Source of the DNA: Lunularia cruciata
Taxonomy: Eukaryota > Streptophyta > Marchantiopsida > Lunulariales > Lunulariaceae
Length of the DNA: 64,000 bases
Direction of reading: 5' to 3'
Assembly: GCA_948567375.1 (NCBI GenBank)
Contig: OX419757.1
Span: 26,536,001 to 26,600,000, forward strand
In this document: positions 34,480 to 45,419 of the stretch, in pieces
Numbering within the stretch: position 1 is the stretch's first letter
Layout of the letters: every line of letters starts with the position of its first letter
Notes under the pieces: model-generated
The model's input: the letters and a program-made list of their open reading frames with translations, nothing else
Database searches by the model: none
What the model was told of the DNA's origin: nothing
Position numbers and translations under genes: made by a program

Positions 34480-35470
34480 TCCTATGTTGCTCTACCAAAC
34501 CAATGCTTACAATCCAGGTCAAACAATTTAAATCCATAGCTTGACCTAACACTTGAGGCTTGTATGCCTTTGAAACTATTGTAATATTGTAATAACAATA
34601 ATACCAATACAAAAACCCATTGCTTGCTCCCTCTCATTGCGTTGGGCTCCACCAATTGTTGTAACTATAAGTCCCAAACAAGTCCAAGTCCTCTCTCTCA
34701 AAAAGCATGAGAGCTTGGGAAACTCATAAGTGTGGGTAAAGCGGCTTTGGGCTATCCAAAAAGGTTCACCATTGCCATAGGTGACCTATCAATCACTACC
34801 ACCATCTAAGACTAGTGCACAACATCCAAAATAAGGTGGTCTAGTTGTTGAATTCCATCATAAGCATGATGTAGAACTTCTTTGGGTAAGAGGTTTGTCC
34901 ACCAAAGACAAAGTTGATGAGCCCATGATCTCAATCTAGCTACCAACAACATGGTAGGTCCCATCCAAGAATGGACCTGATGTGTATTTGCCACCACTCG
35001 GGTACAAGAATCACCCATCAAAGTGGCATTTTCCAAAATGTAGACTAGAGAAATATATTGATGAACCTAGAGATGTTGTAGTATACATAACATCTCCCAA
35101 AAAATTACCAAAATGGGGGTCTTAGAGACCTTGACCTTGGCCAATATATGTATGTCCCTAACATGTTTATCCAAAAATTACCAAATGAATGGGACCATGT
35201 CTCTCCAAATCCTACACCCCCAATAAGGAAATGTTTGCTGGTAGGGTCTTTTAGTAACCCTTGACTATTGATATCAATAATAACTCAAGATATTAATAGG
35301 CCAAGTGTGTCACATGATGTAGAGAGACTTGCTTAGCAGTCTCATCTCTCTCTACATAAAAGTACCTTTGTACTCAAATACTTGCCGTAACTAGTCCAAT
35401 GCTAATCCCACCAAACAACTCCAATACACATACTCCTTCTATTGGATACTACCAAGCAATGAGTGTGGTA
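34480..35470 (-). pseudogene. C5-cytosine DNA methyltransferase domain of gypsy-3
   Basis: On the minus strand the S-adenosylmethionine motif I reads VCVLELFGGISIGL (35430-35389). It is followed by an acidic VERDETAKQ stretch that fits motif II. The ENV-type motif VI appears as LENATLMGDS (about 35036), then LWWTNLLPKEVL as in motif VIII, and the C-terminal QVLGQAMDLNCLTWIVS fits motif X (GQAxD for GNxV). The Pro-Cys motif IV cannot be read; that stretch is full of stops. The domain lies between protease and reverse transcriptase. In an intact family it could methylate cytosines, perhaps of the element itself. Confidence 0.7.
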
Positions 35471-36002
35471 TCCAAAGGAGAGTTGGTAATCAACTTTGGA
35501 TGCTCATCCTCACATTGGTCTCCCGGTGGTACAAAAGCTCCACTCCAAACCTGTTGTACCAACTGATTTGCATGTTGCTACAATGCCTCCTCAAAACTCC
35601 ATAATGGAACATCCAAGGTGGATGGAATGATCCCACTTGTACTCCAAATCCGAGTGATTGCCTTTGGTACTAGAGTATCCTTTGCATGAGTGTTCCCCTC
35701 CAATAAGTCACTAGGCCAAGTAACAAAATCATTGAAAGTTGAAACTGATGCCCATGATCCTTGATTGTAGTGAGCCAAGACTACTACTCCTAAAGCATAC
35801 TAGTAGGCAACATACCCGTCCCTCACTTGACTGCCAACTTGGTCTATAAGAGGCTGTCTCCTCCTAATAGTCAATACTAAAACCCATGGGATATACACTA
35901 CTCCGCCAACTAGCACATCATATGACTCAAATACTATTGCGATAGCCTAAGCTCTCACCATAGAGCTATCAATAAGATGACTAGGCTGAATCAATGAGCT
36001 CT

Positions 36003-36248
36003 CTATATGTGATGTACTATGTAGAACCACCCCCTAGAGATGTCTGGATTTGAAATGGACATCTCTCCACATCCGTCTTCCGTAGCTCTAGACCAACAAT
36101 GGTAGCCTTCCCCAACATAAGAGGTTTCACACCAAAGTCTAATAAGAGCCCTTGTGGTGTATAGACCTTCCTTAAAGGTCCCACTATACAAAAATCCCCC
36201 TCTAGTTATCCAATAGGACAACTCTAGGTGTGAACCATGCTCGCTCAA
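36003..36248 (-). pseudogene. gypsy-3 aspartic protease relic
   Basis: The minus strand at about 36150-36030 reads LLLDFGVKPLMLGKATIV and then RCPFQIQTSLGG. The Asp and Gly of the D-T/S-G triad are kept, with Phe between. It sits between the gag knuckles and the methyltransferase. Pieces to the left (35578-35960) continue the spacer into the methyltransferase. Confidence 0.65.
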
Positions 36249-36264
36249 AGGTAAGTCTGGATGC

Positions 36265-37800
36265 CTACCTTAAACCACTGGTTTTTGAGCAGATCCCATG
36301 TTCCTCAACCAAGTCAGCTCCACTATCAACCACTTCTACTTTAGAAGCATAAACCACATCATCCATACTCTTAGAAAGTAAGGCAGCCAACCAAAACACT
36401 AGATTTGTGTCAACTCCCAATGTAAACATGTCATTGGTTGAGAATAAAAGAAAGTGCATAATCAATTGAGCCGCCTCTAATGTTGAGCTAGATTCAATCA
36501 ATCTAGTAGTAGGTATTGTATCATGCACCCCATCACCACCTACCATACTTGCACTAGGATGTTTAGGAGCCATGGATGTCATTTGTAGTGCCTCAGAGAG
36601 TGTAAAAGAACGGAGGAGTCTGACCTGTCTACCAACCTCTCCTCTTTGTAGGTCCAACTCCATTGATGTTCCTCTAGGCCATGAAGCAGATAATGCACTC
36701 CTAGTTACTATGGTAGATGCATCTACCTATTCTACTCCACACATGAAGTCCAAGATGTCTCTATCACAAGCATAAGAGGTGAAAGCCTCAACACCCAAAT
36801 CTGATCTCCTTTGAGCTATGGCCATGCCAACCAATCTCTGCTCCAATTGCTCAATCCAAGAAGCCATGGCTATATTAGAAGTAAAGTCAGGTATTACACC
36901 CCTACCAAGTGTGGATCCTTTACCCACCCCCTCTATCACCATGTCCTCCATGACTTGGAGCTCCTCTACCAATTGCCGTAGCAGCCATACCTCTATGTAA
37001 CTTTGGTTGAAGGTCAAAGCATTGATCACTAGTGTGACCAAATTTGTAGCAATGGTCACATTGTCTTTGTGATGGTTGTGATGCACTTTAGGTATCATGT
37101 TTGCTACCTGGAGTACACTCTTTCTTGTGGTCAGGTCCACCACAAGTCCAATAAGCAACACCACCACTCATTGGTTGCTATTGACCTAAAAATGAAAGTA
37201 AGGGTCTAGCTACACTAGACCCTCCACTCAATAGGATCTAGGTTGTTCTTTTTGCCCTTAGAAACCAACATGGCATGGTGCACTCTAGAAGAAGTAATAG
37301 TTGTGGATGAGGTCTCCCTACCAAATCCAAATTTCACCACTCTCTCCTCCACCATGTTGAGCGTAATGTCCTTAGCCAAACAAAAGAGCACTACCAAAGT
37401 AGGTAAAGTAGCATGTAACAACATAACATCATGTACTCTACATTGCAACTCCTTGTCCAAGATCCCATACCAAAATTGGACTGCTTGGGCCTTAGTATCT
37501 CCCTAAGTAAAACCGATCAGCCGTCTCATGCAAGTGTATGCCTCACGTAGGCTCTCTCCAGCCTTTTGATGGAACTCCTATAAGCTCCTCAACTTGCCAA
37601 TCTGCACTCCTTGGTAGTTCTACCTCAAGCACTAGAAGAAATCCACCATGGGATTAAACCCCAATACTATACCACCTCCTGTACTGGTACCCCCACTTTT
37701 AGTAGCACCATCTCCAACTAGTGCACCTCCACTAGATCCACCAATGCTACTAGAGCTAGAACTTGTGTTACTACCAATCTACCTTTAGAAATTGAGCTCA
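36265..37800 (-). pseudogene. gypsy-3 gag relic
   Basis: A CCHC knuckle CDHCYKFGHTSDQC is read at about 37060-37017. Just upstream a CGGPDHKKEC remnant marks a second knuckle. Flanking frames (37460-37215, 37167-36727, 36663-36265) are broken capsid and linker pieces. The position right of the protease fits gag. Confidence 0.65.
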
Positions 37801-37947
37801 AAGTGATGGAGATGTAGTCTGGAGATCAATACTATCTCCATAGCTGAATCTCCTCCAAGTAAGCTCTCCTAAACTCATGATAATTGTCCATCGGCAGACC
37901 CTCCAAGTGCTAAAACAACCTCTTCCATGCCATGAATAATTGTGGCA

Positions 37948-38023
37948 CTTTAGAGTTCATGTATGACTTATGTGTGAGTTATGCTTCTATAGTGTTGATG
38001 TTGACAACAATGTATGTTGTGTA

Positions 38024-38089
<66 letters not shown>

Positions 38090-38090
38090 A
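37948..38090 (+). repeat. LTR-3 start, interrupted by a TA microsatellite
   Basis: TGTGGCACTTTAGAGTTCAT here matches the minus strand at 21285-21170. The match ends in a pure TA run at about 38030-38086, where the sister copy has a short GTATATATGC. Its orientation is opposite to the gypsy-3 body next to it, so it belongs to a different insertion. Confidence 0.6.
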
Positions 38091-39140
38091 AATAGATACA
38101 TTAAATAAGAAACCATAATGTAAGTCTATCGTTAAGCCTCCTTCATTTTCTTAGTTAACTATTTTAAATTCTACAAGGGAAAGATAAAATATCTCAACTT
38201 ATAAGCAAGCCCAAGCTATGTGAGAAGGATCATTCAATATAACTCATTCACATTACAATTTTTACATAAATTAAATTTTCATGATTTGATCTTCATGAAT
38301 ATATATTATTTTCTTTATATGTGCAAATTATTTTGATTGTAACATCACTATAATCTTCCAAATGTTATTATGGTTTCATCTAAAGCTAGCTCAAAAATAT
38401 ATAATATATATTTTATGCTCAATTTTGGTTTCCAAAAAATAAATAATTTGAAACCTGCTAGGTACTATATTAGGTTTTGTTATTTTCATATGGAAAATAA
38501 AGTCAAGATGAGCATATTTGACATGTTTGCACTTGTGATTGCAAATCAAAATAATTATTTTAGTGTATGATATCATATTGGGCATCACAAAGAAGAAATA
38601 GCTATTGATAGTTAATAAATTGCTAGCTTTTTGTTATTGGATTCAAATTTGATTGTTGACCACCATCTGTCTTGAATAATCTTATTAAATGCTAAATATG
38701 TTAATAAATGCTTAATTAAATTAATAAAATAAAATAAACCTCTTAGATTCATTCTTTTTTACCATTAAAATCCATTGGCAAAGTAACATTAGTTTTGTAT
38801 CATATATAATGAGATAAGTTGATGAAAAATAAGGCAAGATTTAAAATTTTATTATACCTTTGGTTTCTTCTTTAGAGGATAAAGGGTTGTAAGCAATGTT
38901 TACAAGTTTGTAAAACTTGATCATTTGATAGAATTTACTTGCAATGCAACAAAGAAGATCAAACTTCCTCACTTTGGAAAATCATAAACCAAATATCTTA
39001 TATTATGATAAGAATCTTTTGTTGTTTATAGATACTAAAGACTATCATAAGAGAATTTGTAGCATATTGATGAAGTGAAATTGATGCTTCTAAATATGAG
39101 GTTTTTACACCTAGTCCACTTAAGCCATAAAATGAATGTG
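38091..39140. other. AT-rich stretch without recognisable genes
   Basis: Short AT-rich frames only. I see no element ends, RNA genes or conserved protein words. Confidence 0.5.
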
Positions 39141-39213
39141 AAACCCTGAAACCCTAAACCCTAAACCCACTTGTGGATCACTTCTATGTCATACAGCAGT
39201 GATCCACAAGTGG
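39141..39213. repeat. Telomere-like motif abutting a perfect 16-bp hairpin
   Basis: AAACCCTGAAACCCTAAACC and on to 39168 gives about three to four CCCTAAA-type plant telomere units. Its last bases start a perfect inverted repeat with 16-bp arms (39167-39182 and 39198-39213, CCACTTGTGGATCACT and its complement) and a 15-nt loop. Confidence 0.8.
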
Positions 39214-39469
39214 AGTGCAACTAAGGTCAAACCTAATAGAAAACTTTTCAACGAACATATGATTCCATTTTAGATTTGTCACAAGGCTTACACAAGCTTT
39301 AACATCCATCTTAGGCAAATGTAAACATTGAAAATAAGGGTCAATATAAGAGATTGCCTTTTAAGCTTTGAAGGATGCATTATTAAACACACTTATCTTC
39401 AAGTGGCATGATCTGAGTAAGCAAATAAATTTTACTATAGATACATTGATAACAACAGTTCATTGGATT

Positions 39470-39970
39470 TTTCAGTAAGAATATAAGGATAGGTGGTACT
39501 TAATTGCTTTCTTCTCTCAAAATTTACTTATAGTAGAGCATAATTATCACATAATCAAGAGAGGGAAATTAGCCATTCTATTGGCTACTAAGTACTACTT
39601 AGATGATAAATAGTTTATGTTGAGACTTACCATAAACCTTTGGTATATTTGAAAATAAGAAGAAGTTATCCAAATAATAGATATAGCTTAATGGGAATTT
39701 TTTTACTATAGATGGACCTAGAACAACAAAATTGAGGGATTTTTAACAAGAGTGTGAGGATGGGTGGTACCTAATTGCTTTCTTCTCTCAAAAGTTACTT
39801 CTAGTGGAGCAGACTTACCACACAATCAAGAGAGAGAAATTATTGTATTGGTTTCCAAGTACTACTTGGGAGATGAATAGTTTGTTCTTGAGATGTGCCT
39901 CATGGCACATCTTTGATACATTTGGAATTAAAAAGAGTTATCCAAATGGTAGATCCCATGATCTTAATGG
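39470..39970 (+). pseudogene. Tandemly duplicated gypsy RNase H relic
   Basis: Two copies of about 240 bp (39470-39716 and 39735-39970) each encode, with stops, the RNase H words IAFFSQ and then KREKL, DE. The first copy is more decayed. The source element is a Ty3/gypsy pol, but neither the catalytic residues nor flanking domains can be followed. The duplication is within the relic, not of a whole element. Confidence 0.6.
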
Positions 39971-40073
39971 TAACAACGAATCAACATGAAGATTGTGCAC
40001 TTGGAGAAGAAACTTACAAATAACTTGACTGCATGCATGTCAAGTTATACCTTAGCCATAAAAGTGTACTTTA

Positions 40074-41050
40074 TTATCTTCCCCCTTTCACTCTTACTAC
40101 TTTTGCGAATGCTCCCGGACCATGCGAACAGTCCCCGAATGTCATTAGAGAGCAATATATGGAATTTCTATATACGCTTTCACCAAGATCCTCAATATCT
40201 ATTCTCTTGTATGCTTCAAGCTGATACCCTTTTATCGGTGATCGAACTACTTTAACAGAGCATTCTCCAGGAGCAATTCCTTCTTCTATTACTTGTGCCA
40301 TAAGTTGGGTTGCTAAATAGCATATAGGATATACGTCCATATATAGCATCTCTAAATATATTTTCAGCAGGGAATGACGACGTGTCGAGTGACAGTCTAC
40401 ATCTAGTATTAGGTTAAGTACAGACAATATTTCCTCAGCTTTGGCAATCATAGGAGTAGCACTTAGAAGAAGAATTTTGCATTCATTGACAAGGTGAGAG
40501 AGTCTCTATATTTCTCAAACAGTTTCAGCATCTGCTTCTGACATGGAGTGTTTTAAGTTGTGAATTTCGTCCATAATTAATATTCTTATACTACTTGTGT
40601 ATTGTCAAGTTTCTTTTAGCTTATTAGCAAGCGATATGCACTACTTTATTTCGTCATCTTTACTATCTGCACCAGCCCATTTATTAATCTGACTTCTAAA
40701 AGTATCTGCTGAAGTCTTCCCTCTCATAAGCACGAGAGCTCTCCTTTCCAAAAACTTACGGGACTCCACAACTGCTATAGATGTGAACGTTTCACCCTAT
40801 CCGACGTTATGAAACAGCAGGAGATTATAGCAGGTCTGAGGAGATATAAGTCGTCTGATAAACTCTTGGTGAGGATGAAGCATTGATTTCTAATCCGCCG
40901 TAACTCGTAGAACTCTTTCTCTTTCCACAAGTTGTTACCAAGTTTTTGTCAGAGTTAGAAGGGTAGGATGGAATGAACATTTCCATATCGTTTCACTCTC
41001 TGTCAGTCTTACAGCAAAACAGAGAGAGATAGTGTTGCTCAGCCTCCTTA
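40074..41050 (-). pseudogene. Giant-virus (NCLDV) D6/D11-type helicase relic
   Basis: Read on the minus strand, one frame with a few stops shows superfamily 2 helicase motifs in the D6/D11 (NPH-I) style. An N-terminal Q-like region reads LHPHQEFIRRLISPQT (about 40880), followed by a P-loop region with an in-frame stop and a changed Lys (about 40800). The Walker B box reads MDEIHNL (40554-40574), and motif III reads LLLSATPM (about 40475-40450). The terminal 125 codons (40451-40074) are open. In nucleocytoplasmic large DNA viruses these ATPases act in early transcription and termination. C-terminal motifs V and VI are missing. It diverges from the capping enzyme relic. Confidence 0.85.
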
Positions 41051-41297
41051 CAGCATGAACGTCTTACTAGACTTTATAAAATCAGGAGAGATCTAAAGAC
41101 AAAGTCTCCTGCCGATACGAATACGAGATTGAGATCAGACTAAAAAACGTAAGATACTCAGAGTTTGAGATGTTTTCGAAACTCAATATTGCAAATATAC
41201 TAACGTGAACTTGTATGAAATAAAGGGCAATCGCTCTGGTCACCATCAGAGAGATCGATGATAATTCTTCATTCAAGAGAAAGTATCATCCAGAACA

Positions 41298-42833
41298 ATG
41301 TCACAGTTTGATGCTGAGATTGTTCTTCCTCTCGAAGGAAAACATTTCGAGGAGGCTGGTATAATAACGCGTACGCACAAAGAAAGAATTTCAAGAATTC
41401 ATGAAGGATTTGGGATTGATCGAACAAAAGTCAAATCGAGAAACGAGATACATTACGAAATAAAAATAGAAGTACTGGAGGACTTGTGTAGCACTGACAG
41501 CATAAAAAGCGCAATTGAAAGTGCTAGAGTCAGTGCGGTACCGGAAGTGTGTAATGAGATTGCAATAATTCTACCTGGTCTAAACTTATACAGGTACAAC
41601 TTTCCATAGCCAGTCGATATAACTGTCAAGGAACTCACTAAAAGTTATTCGTACGGAGGAGCGGTATTTCTAAAATTTTGATGACACAAGATTATTTGTT
41701 GCGTGCTATAAAAGAAAGATATACAAAATATGAACAGCTGGTCAATACCACATTGTTAAATGTCAAAGAGCATGTATCACTCACAATTCTTGATAGAGAG
41801 CTCGTGGGCAATCTGCATTACTTTTTGATATTGTAGTTCTGAACGGAGTTACAGTAGCACATGAACCATTAGCCAAAAGAGTAGGTATGATACCAGATGT
41901 GTGTCTTGGGTATCAACAGTGCATTAAGCAAAAAGACCGTTGTTGCGCCAGTTTATATTCAAGAGTTTTAATGCGTTTGCTAAATACCACCAAAATACTA
42001 GTAACCACCAGTACGCTAAATACTGCTGCGAATCGTAGATGATATCCGCTACGATGGTGTAATTTACACCCATCAATTGTCATACTTTTGATGCTTTTAT
42101 GAGATGGAAGCCACACAAAACTGTAGATTTGGTACTTATAGATGGCGGTTTAATGCCATATAGTAAAGCAGGATACATAGACTCGGAACTTACTATATCA
42201 CAAAAAAGCGAAGAGGCCAGCGAAGGTATTCTTTCAGAATTTTTACTAGAAATAAAATGAGTGGCAACATTTACCAGAGAAAGAAAAGATTAGAAATATC
42301 CAAATTCTATCAAAGCAGTTAGACAAATTGGAATACTGACCAGAGAAGAAAAAGATATGCTTGAAACTATGAATGCTGTACAATGTCTATCATGAGATCT
42401 TATCACAAAGATTTAAAACACACATTGCCAGACGAAGGAAATGGTCACTTGTTGGATATTGGATCTGGAGTTGGAGGAGATATGTCTCAGTGGGATCATT
42501 ATAGTACTATAACATGGGTGGAACCTTCATTTGGTAATGTTAAAGAGCTTAAGAAAAACGGTAGGTTCCGATGAGAAGATAAAGATATTACAAACGAAGA
42601 GTTGAGCACCTTAGAGGGTTTGATAACTGCAACTATCGCTTGCTTTTTTTGTATCATACCCTTGACATTGAGAAATTAGTCAAAAGTATTGCAAAGAGTC
42701 TATTGTAGCAAAAAATCCTTGTATATTCCAGTGCACAAGAATGTCTAAAAGTATGTCATAGAGTTCTTTGAAACAAGAAACATACAGGAATACGAGTGCA
42801 ACTCGTACACGCTTAAGATTAAAAATAATGATA

Positions 42834-42919
<86 letters not shown>

Positions 42920-43080
42920 TTATGCAAGATATCGGAGTCACATTGAATACTAGAGATAGACTTTTTAGACATAGATTCATGATCCAAAGTGAAAGAATAT
43001 TGTCTTTTATGTATGAATACGTAGAAATGAAGAGGAGTTTCTTGTCAATCCGATCATTTACCTTGCGTTTTTCCAAGCAT
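41298..43080 (+). pseudogene. Giant-virus (NCLDV) mRNA capping enzyme relic
   Basis: An ATG at 41298 opens a 103-codon frame with alternating acidic and basic strands (EIVLPLEGKHF, EIKIEVLED), as expected of the RNA triphosphatase part. About 42093-42260 holds the end of the guanylyltransferase part (MRWKPHKTVDLVLIDGG). From 42383 comes the guanine-N7 methyltransferase, with the SAM motif LLDIGSGVGGDMSQW at 42450. The C-terminal wording resumes after a TA run (42914-43060). Three activities in one chain is the layout of large DNA virus capping enzymes, not of plant ones. Stops and shifts are frequent. The full length would be about 590 codons, shorter than typical viral enzymes, so parts are deleted. 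Confidence 0.85.
42834..42913. repeat. TA microsatellite inside the capping enzyme relic
   Basis: About 40 uninterrupted TA units split the methyltransferase part of the relic. Open frames across it on both strands are repeats of IY and have no meaning. Confidence 0.95.
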
Positions 43081-44250
43081 CATTGTTTATAAACCCCTTG
43101 TAACTTTTCACACAACCAACAATAGCTATGGATCACACACACAGAACAATACTAGTAACATAGACATACGCTCAGCATACTTACCACACTTGAGCGCGAC
43201 TGGTAGCAAAAGTTGAAGAAATGGATTTATCAAATGTATTCTTATATACTTCAGAAAAAAGTCCATCCAAAGATAAAGTTAAATATGTTGTTTCTTGAAT
43301 TGTCAACAGGAATATGCCTATAGTAGTCTTATCTCCTCAAACAACTACGGGAGAAAGAACAATATGTTGAACCAACAATTCTTGTTTTTGCAAGTATGAA
43401 AAACCATGGTAGGGAGCATCACATGTTAATATTATTATTCTTGTGCTAGTTATGACTTCATTTTCCCATGGAGGGCTGCTTAGAGCAACTTGGGATACAT
43501 CATGCTTGGTGTGCTGCCAACTCCTTACCTCATAAGGGGTAAAGCCAGGTGGGAAAGATTCACAAGGACTATGATTCAACCACTTGGATGCTCATGTGAG
43601 GCAAGCAACCACATCAAGATTGTCGCCACTTGGGATTATACATACTTTGTCTATCTTGTCATTGAACACTTTGGGAATATTGATCAAGCCATAGGAGTGG
43701 TAAACATCTCAAGAGAGTTATATTTTGAAGTTATTTGAGATTAGTTTTCCACATTTGTTATGAAGGCTTCCCCATACACTCTATGATGAGTCTAGTCAAG
43801 CTTTTTTTCTTAACATGATCAATTGGCTCATGATCCCATGGATGAGCTTGGTTCTTATTCCTCTTACTCCTACATTGGTGCCTTTGTTGTACCAGAGAGG
43901 AGTATGTGAGGCAAAGAGAGGTTACTATAAGATTTCACAAATTTTGAGTAGGGGGTTGGGCTACCCTAGAGAATGAACCTATTTGGGTAGCATGTTATAC
44001 AAGACAAGTTCAACCATAGGATACTAAAAGTTCCACTCAATTATAATGGTGTAAGATATTGGGTTAGATGAGAAATTATAATAGAGTAAAAAAATCCCTA
44101 CATCCTTTGTCTATGGCTAATCCTACTAATGAGACTATCTCTTCCTTATGCTTATTAAATCTTGTAGTAGGAGAGGGAGTACCATTAGAGGTCTTAGATA
44201 TATCAGCATGAGAAGCCTTTATGTCTTGATATATCTACCAAGACACAAGC
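43081..44250. other. Unassigned DNA between viral relic and RT element
   Basis: A minus-strand reading near 43340-43210 (IQETTYLTLSLDGLFSEVYK) and a plus-strand one (MDLSNVFLYTSEKSPSKDK, 43220) are both protein-like; only one can be real. Either may be a third viral gene relic. From about 43440 to 44250 the DNA is probably the 5' part of the reverse transcriptase element, but no motif is readable. Confidence 0.35.
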
Positions 44251-44702
44251 ATTATGCATTGCCCCATGCCTCTCCTCAAGAGGTTTGTCAAGGATAGTAT
44301 ATGAGCATCTTAGAGATTACTTCAAGGTAGATGATCCCTCTAGTGGTTTTATTGAGTTGTTTCAAGTGGTTGCAATAGTAGCAAGGGGAGAGATTCCTAC
44401 ATCAATTAATCAAGTGTTAGATGCTAATCAACTTCTTGCAATAGAGAAGGACATGAGTGCCTAGACAAATTGCTATTGGGAAGTTCTTTTGCATCTTGTT
44501 AGCTTGGTTTTCTTACTTCCAACAACACCTCAGTCCAACATTAATTTAGAATTGCTAAACCTAGAGGTTGTGAGACCATATCTTTAAGCATTACATTTTT
44601 CTAAATATCTACCTAGAGTGGGTTTTTCTAAAGGTAGATGTTGAAAACACTTTTAATAACATCTCAAATGCATCCATCTTTAGAGAGCATAGGGATGCTG
44701 AT
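44250..44702 (+). pseudogene. Non-LTR-type reverse transcriptase relic, part 1
   Basis: Readable wording in order: DDPSSGFIELFQVVAIVARG, INQVLDANQLLAIEK and, at about 44625-44680, LKVDVENTFNNISNASIF. The last is the palm motif with its catalytic Asp and the AFN-type box (here TFN). The frame is then cut by the gypsy-1b LTR at 44703 and continues at 55229. The family is one of non-LTR-style reverse transcriptases; I cannot name the clade. Confidence 0.75.
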
Positions 44703-45110
44703 TGTAGCAAACAAGTTAGTAGAGGTTAATGAGTTAGAAAGTAGGCCAAATTAGCCTAGAATTCTAAGAATGTCTAGAAGCATCTAGGAAGTTTCTTGGT
44801 AATTTCCAAGTATTGTGTATTGTGTTCACCAAGTTGATGGTTTTTAGGAGGAAGCTTCCCAAGAAGCTTCCTAACTAGCTTAGCTTACACTCTAAGAAGG
44901 AGGCTCTTAGGAAGCTTCCTTGGAAGCTTGCCAAGAACCTTTTATATTCCCTATAAATACCAAAAGCCCAACTCATCTTAGGCATTCAAAGTTTCTCTCA
45001 CTTGAAAGTCCCAATGTGATCTTCCACTCCAGTCTTCCATTCTCTTATTTTTCTCATCAGTCTTCCACTCCAATCTTCCATTCTCCTATTTCTCTCATCA
45101 ATCTTCTACA
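44703..45110 (+). repeat. gypsy-1b 5' LTR
   Basis: This is a 408-bp LTR. A TATA box TATAAATA lies at 44952-44959. Upstream palindromes such as GGAAGCTTCCCAAGAAGCTTCC (split GAAGCTTC pairs around 44850-44872) correspond to the heat-shock-like array of gypsy-1 but with 4-bp spacing. Confidence 0.85.
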
Positions 45111-45123
45111 TTAATATCAGATA
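45111..45123 (+). other. gypsy-1b primer-binding site (mutated)
   Basis: TTAATATCAGATA directly after the LTR aligns to the gypsy-1 primer site TGGTATTAGAGCA with several substitutions, followed by the shared GGAATGGG. Confidence 0.6.
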
Positions 45124-45419
45124 GGAATGGGATGTATAGAATCTATGGACTACCAAATATATTTCCCCCAAACCATTAGGATTTCTATGTCCATGTACTA
45201 CCAAAGCATCATTTCATAGTTTGGGCAAAATTTTCTAAACATGATCACATTGTCCGATGAACCATTGATACTTTAGATTGTAACTTATGGGGAGTGGTGG
45301 ACATGTTGCATCTAAATGTTAACTTAAATAATTGCAAATAGTAGTTTGATAGAGTAGTAATCATGGTAGCAATGCTTGAAGTTATCATTGCTGTGTAGTA
45401 ACAAATTGAGCACCTTACT

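Larger units (their letters stand above)
31948..37940 (-). mobile_element. gypsy-3: decayed Ty3/gypsy element with DNA methyltransferase
   Basis: Reading on the minus strand from right to left: gag with CCHC knuckles (37800-36265), aspartic protease (about 36200-36030), cytosine methyltransferase (about 35470-34480), reverse transcriptase (33960-33220), RNase H (33180-32640), integrase (32400-31952). It is cut at 31947 by the 3' end of copy H. No complete LTR can be assigned. Stops occur every few dozen codons, so this is one of the oldest layers. Cytosine methyltransferases captured by gypsy elements are reported from algae and other eukaryotes; this order fits that type. Confidence 0.75.

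Noticed and set aside
42745-43076. Open frames across the TA run on both strands
   Set aside because: They encode only alternating Ile and Tyr from the microsatellite and are artefacts.
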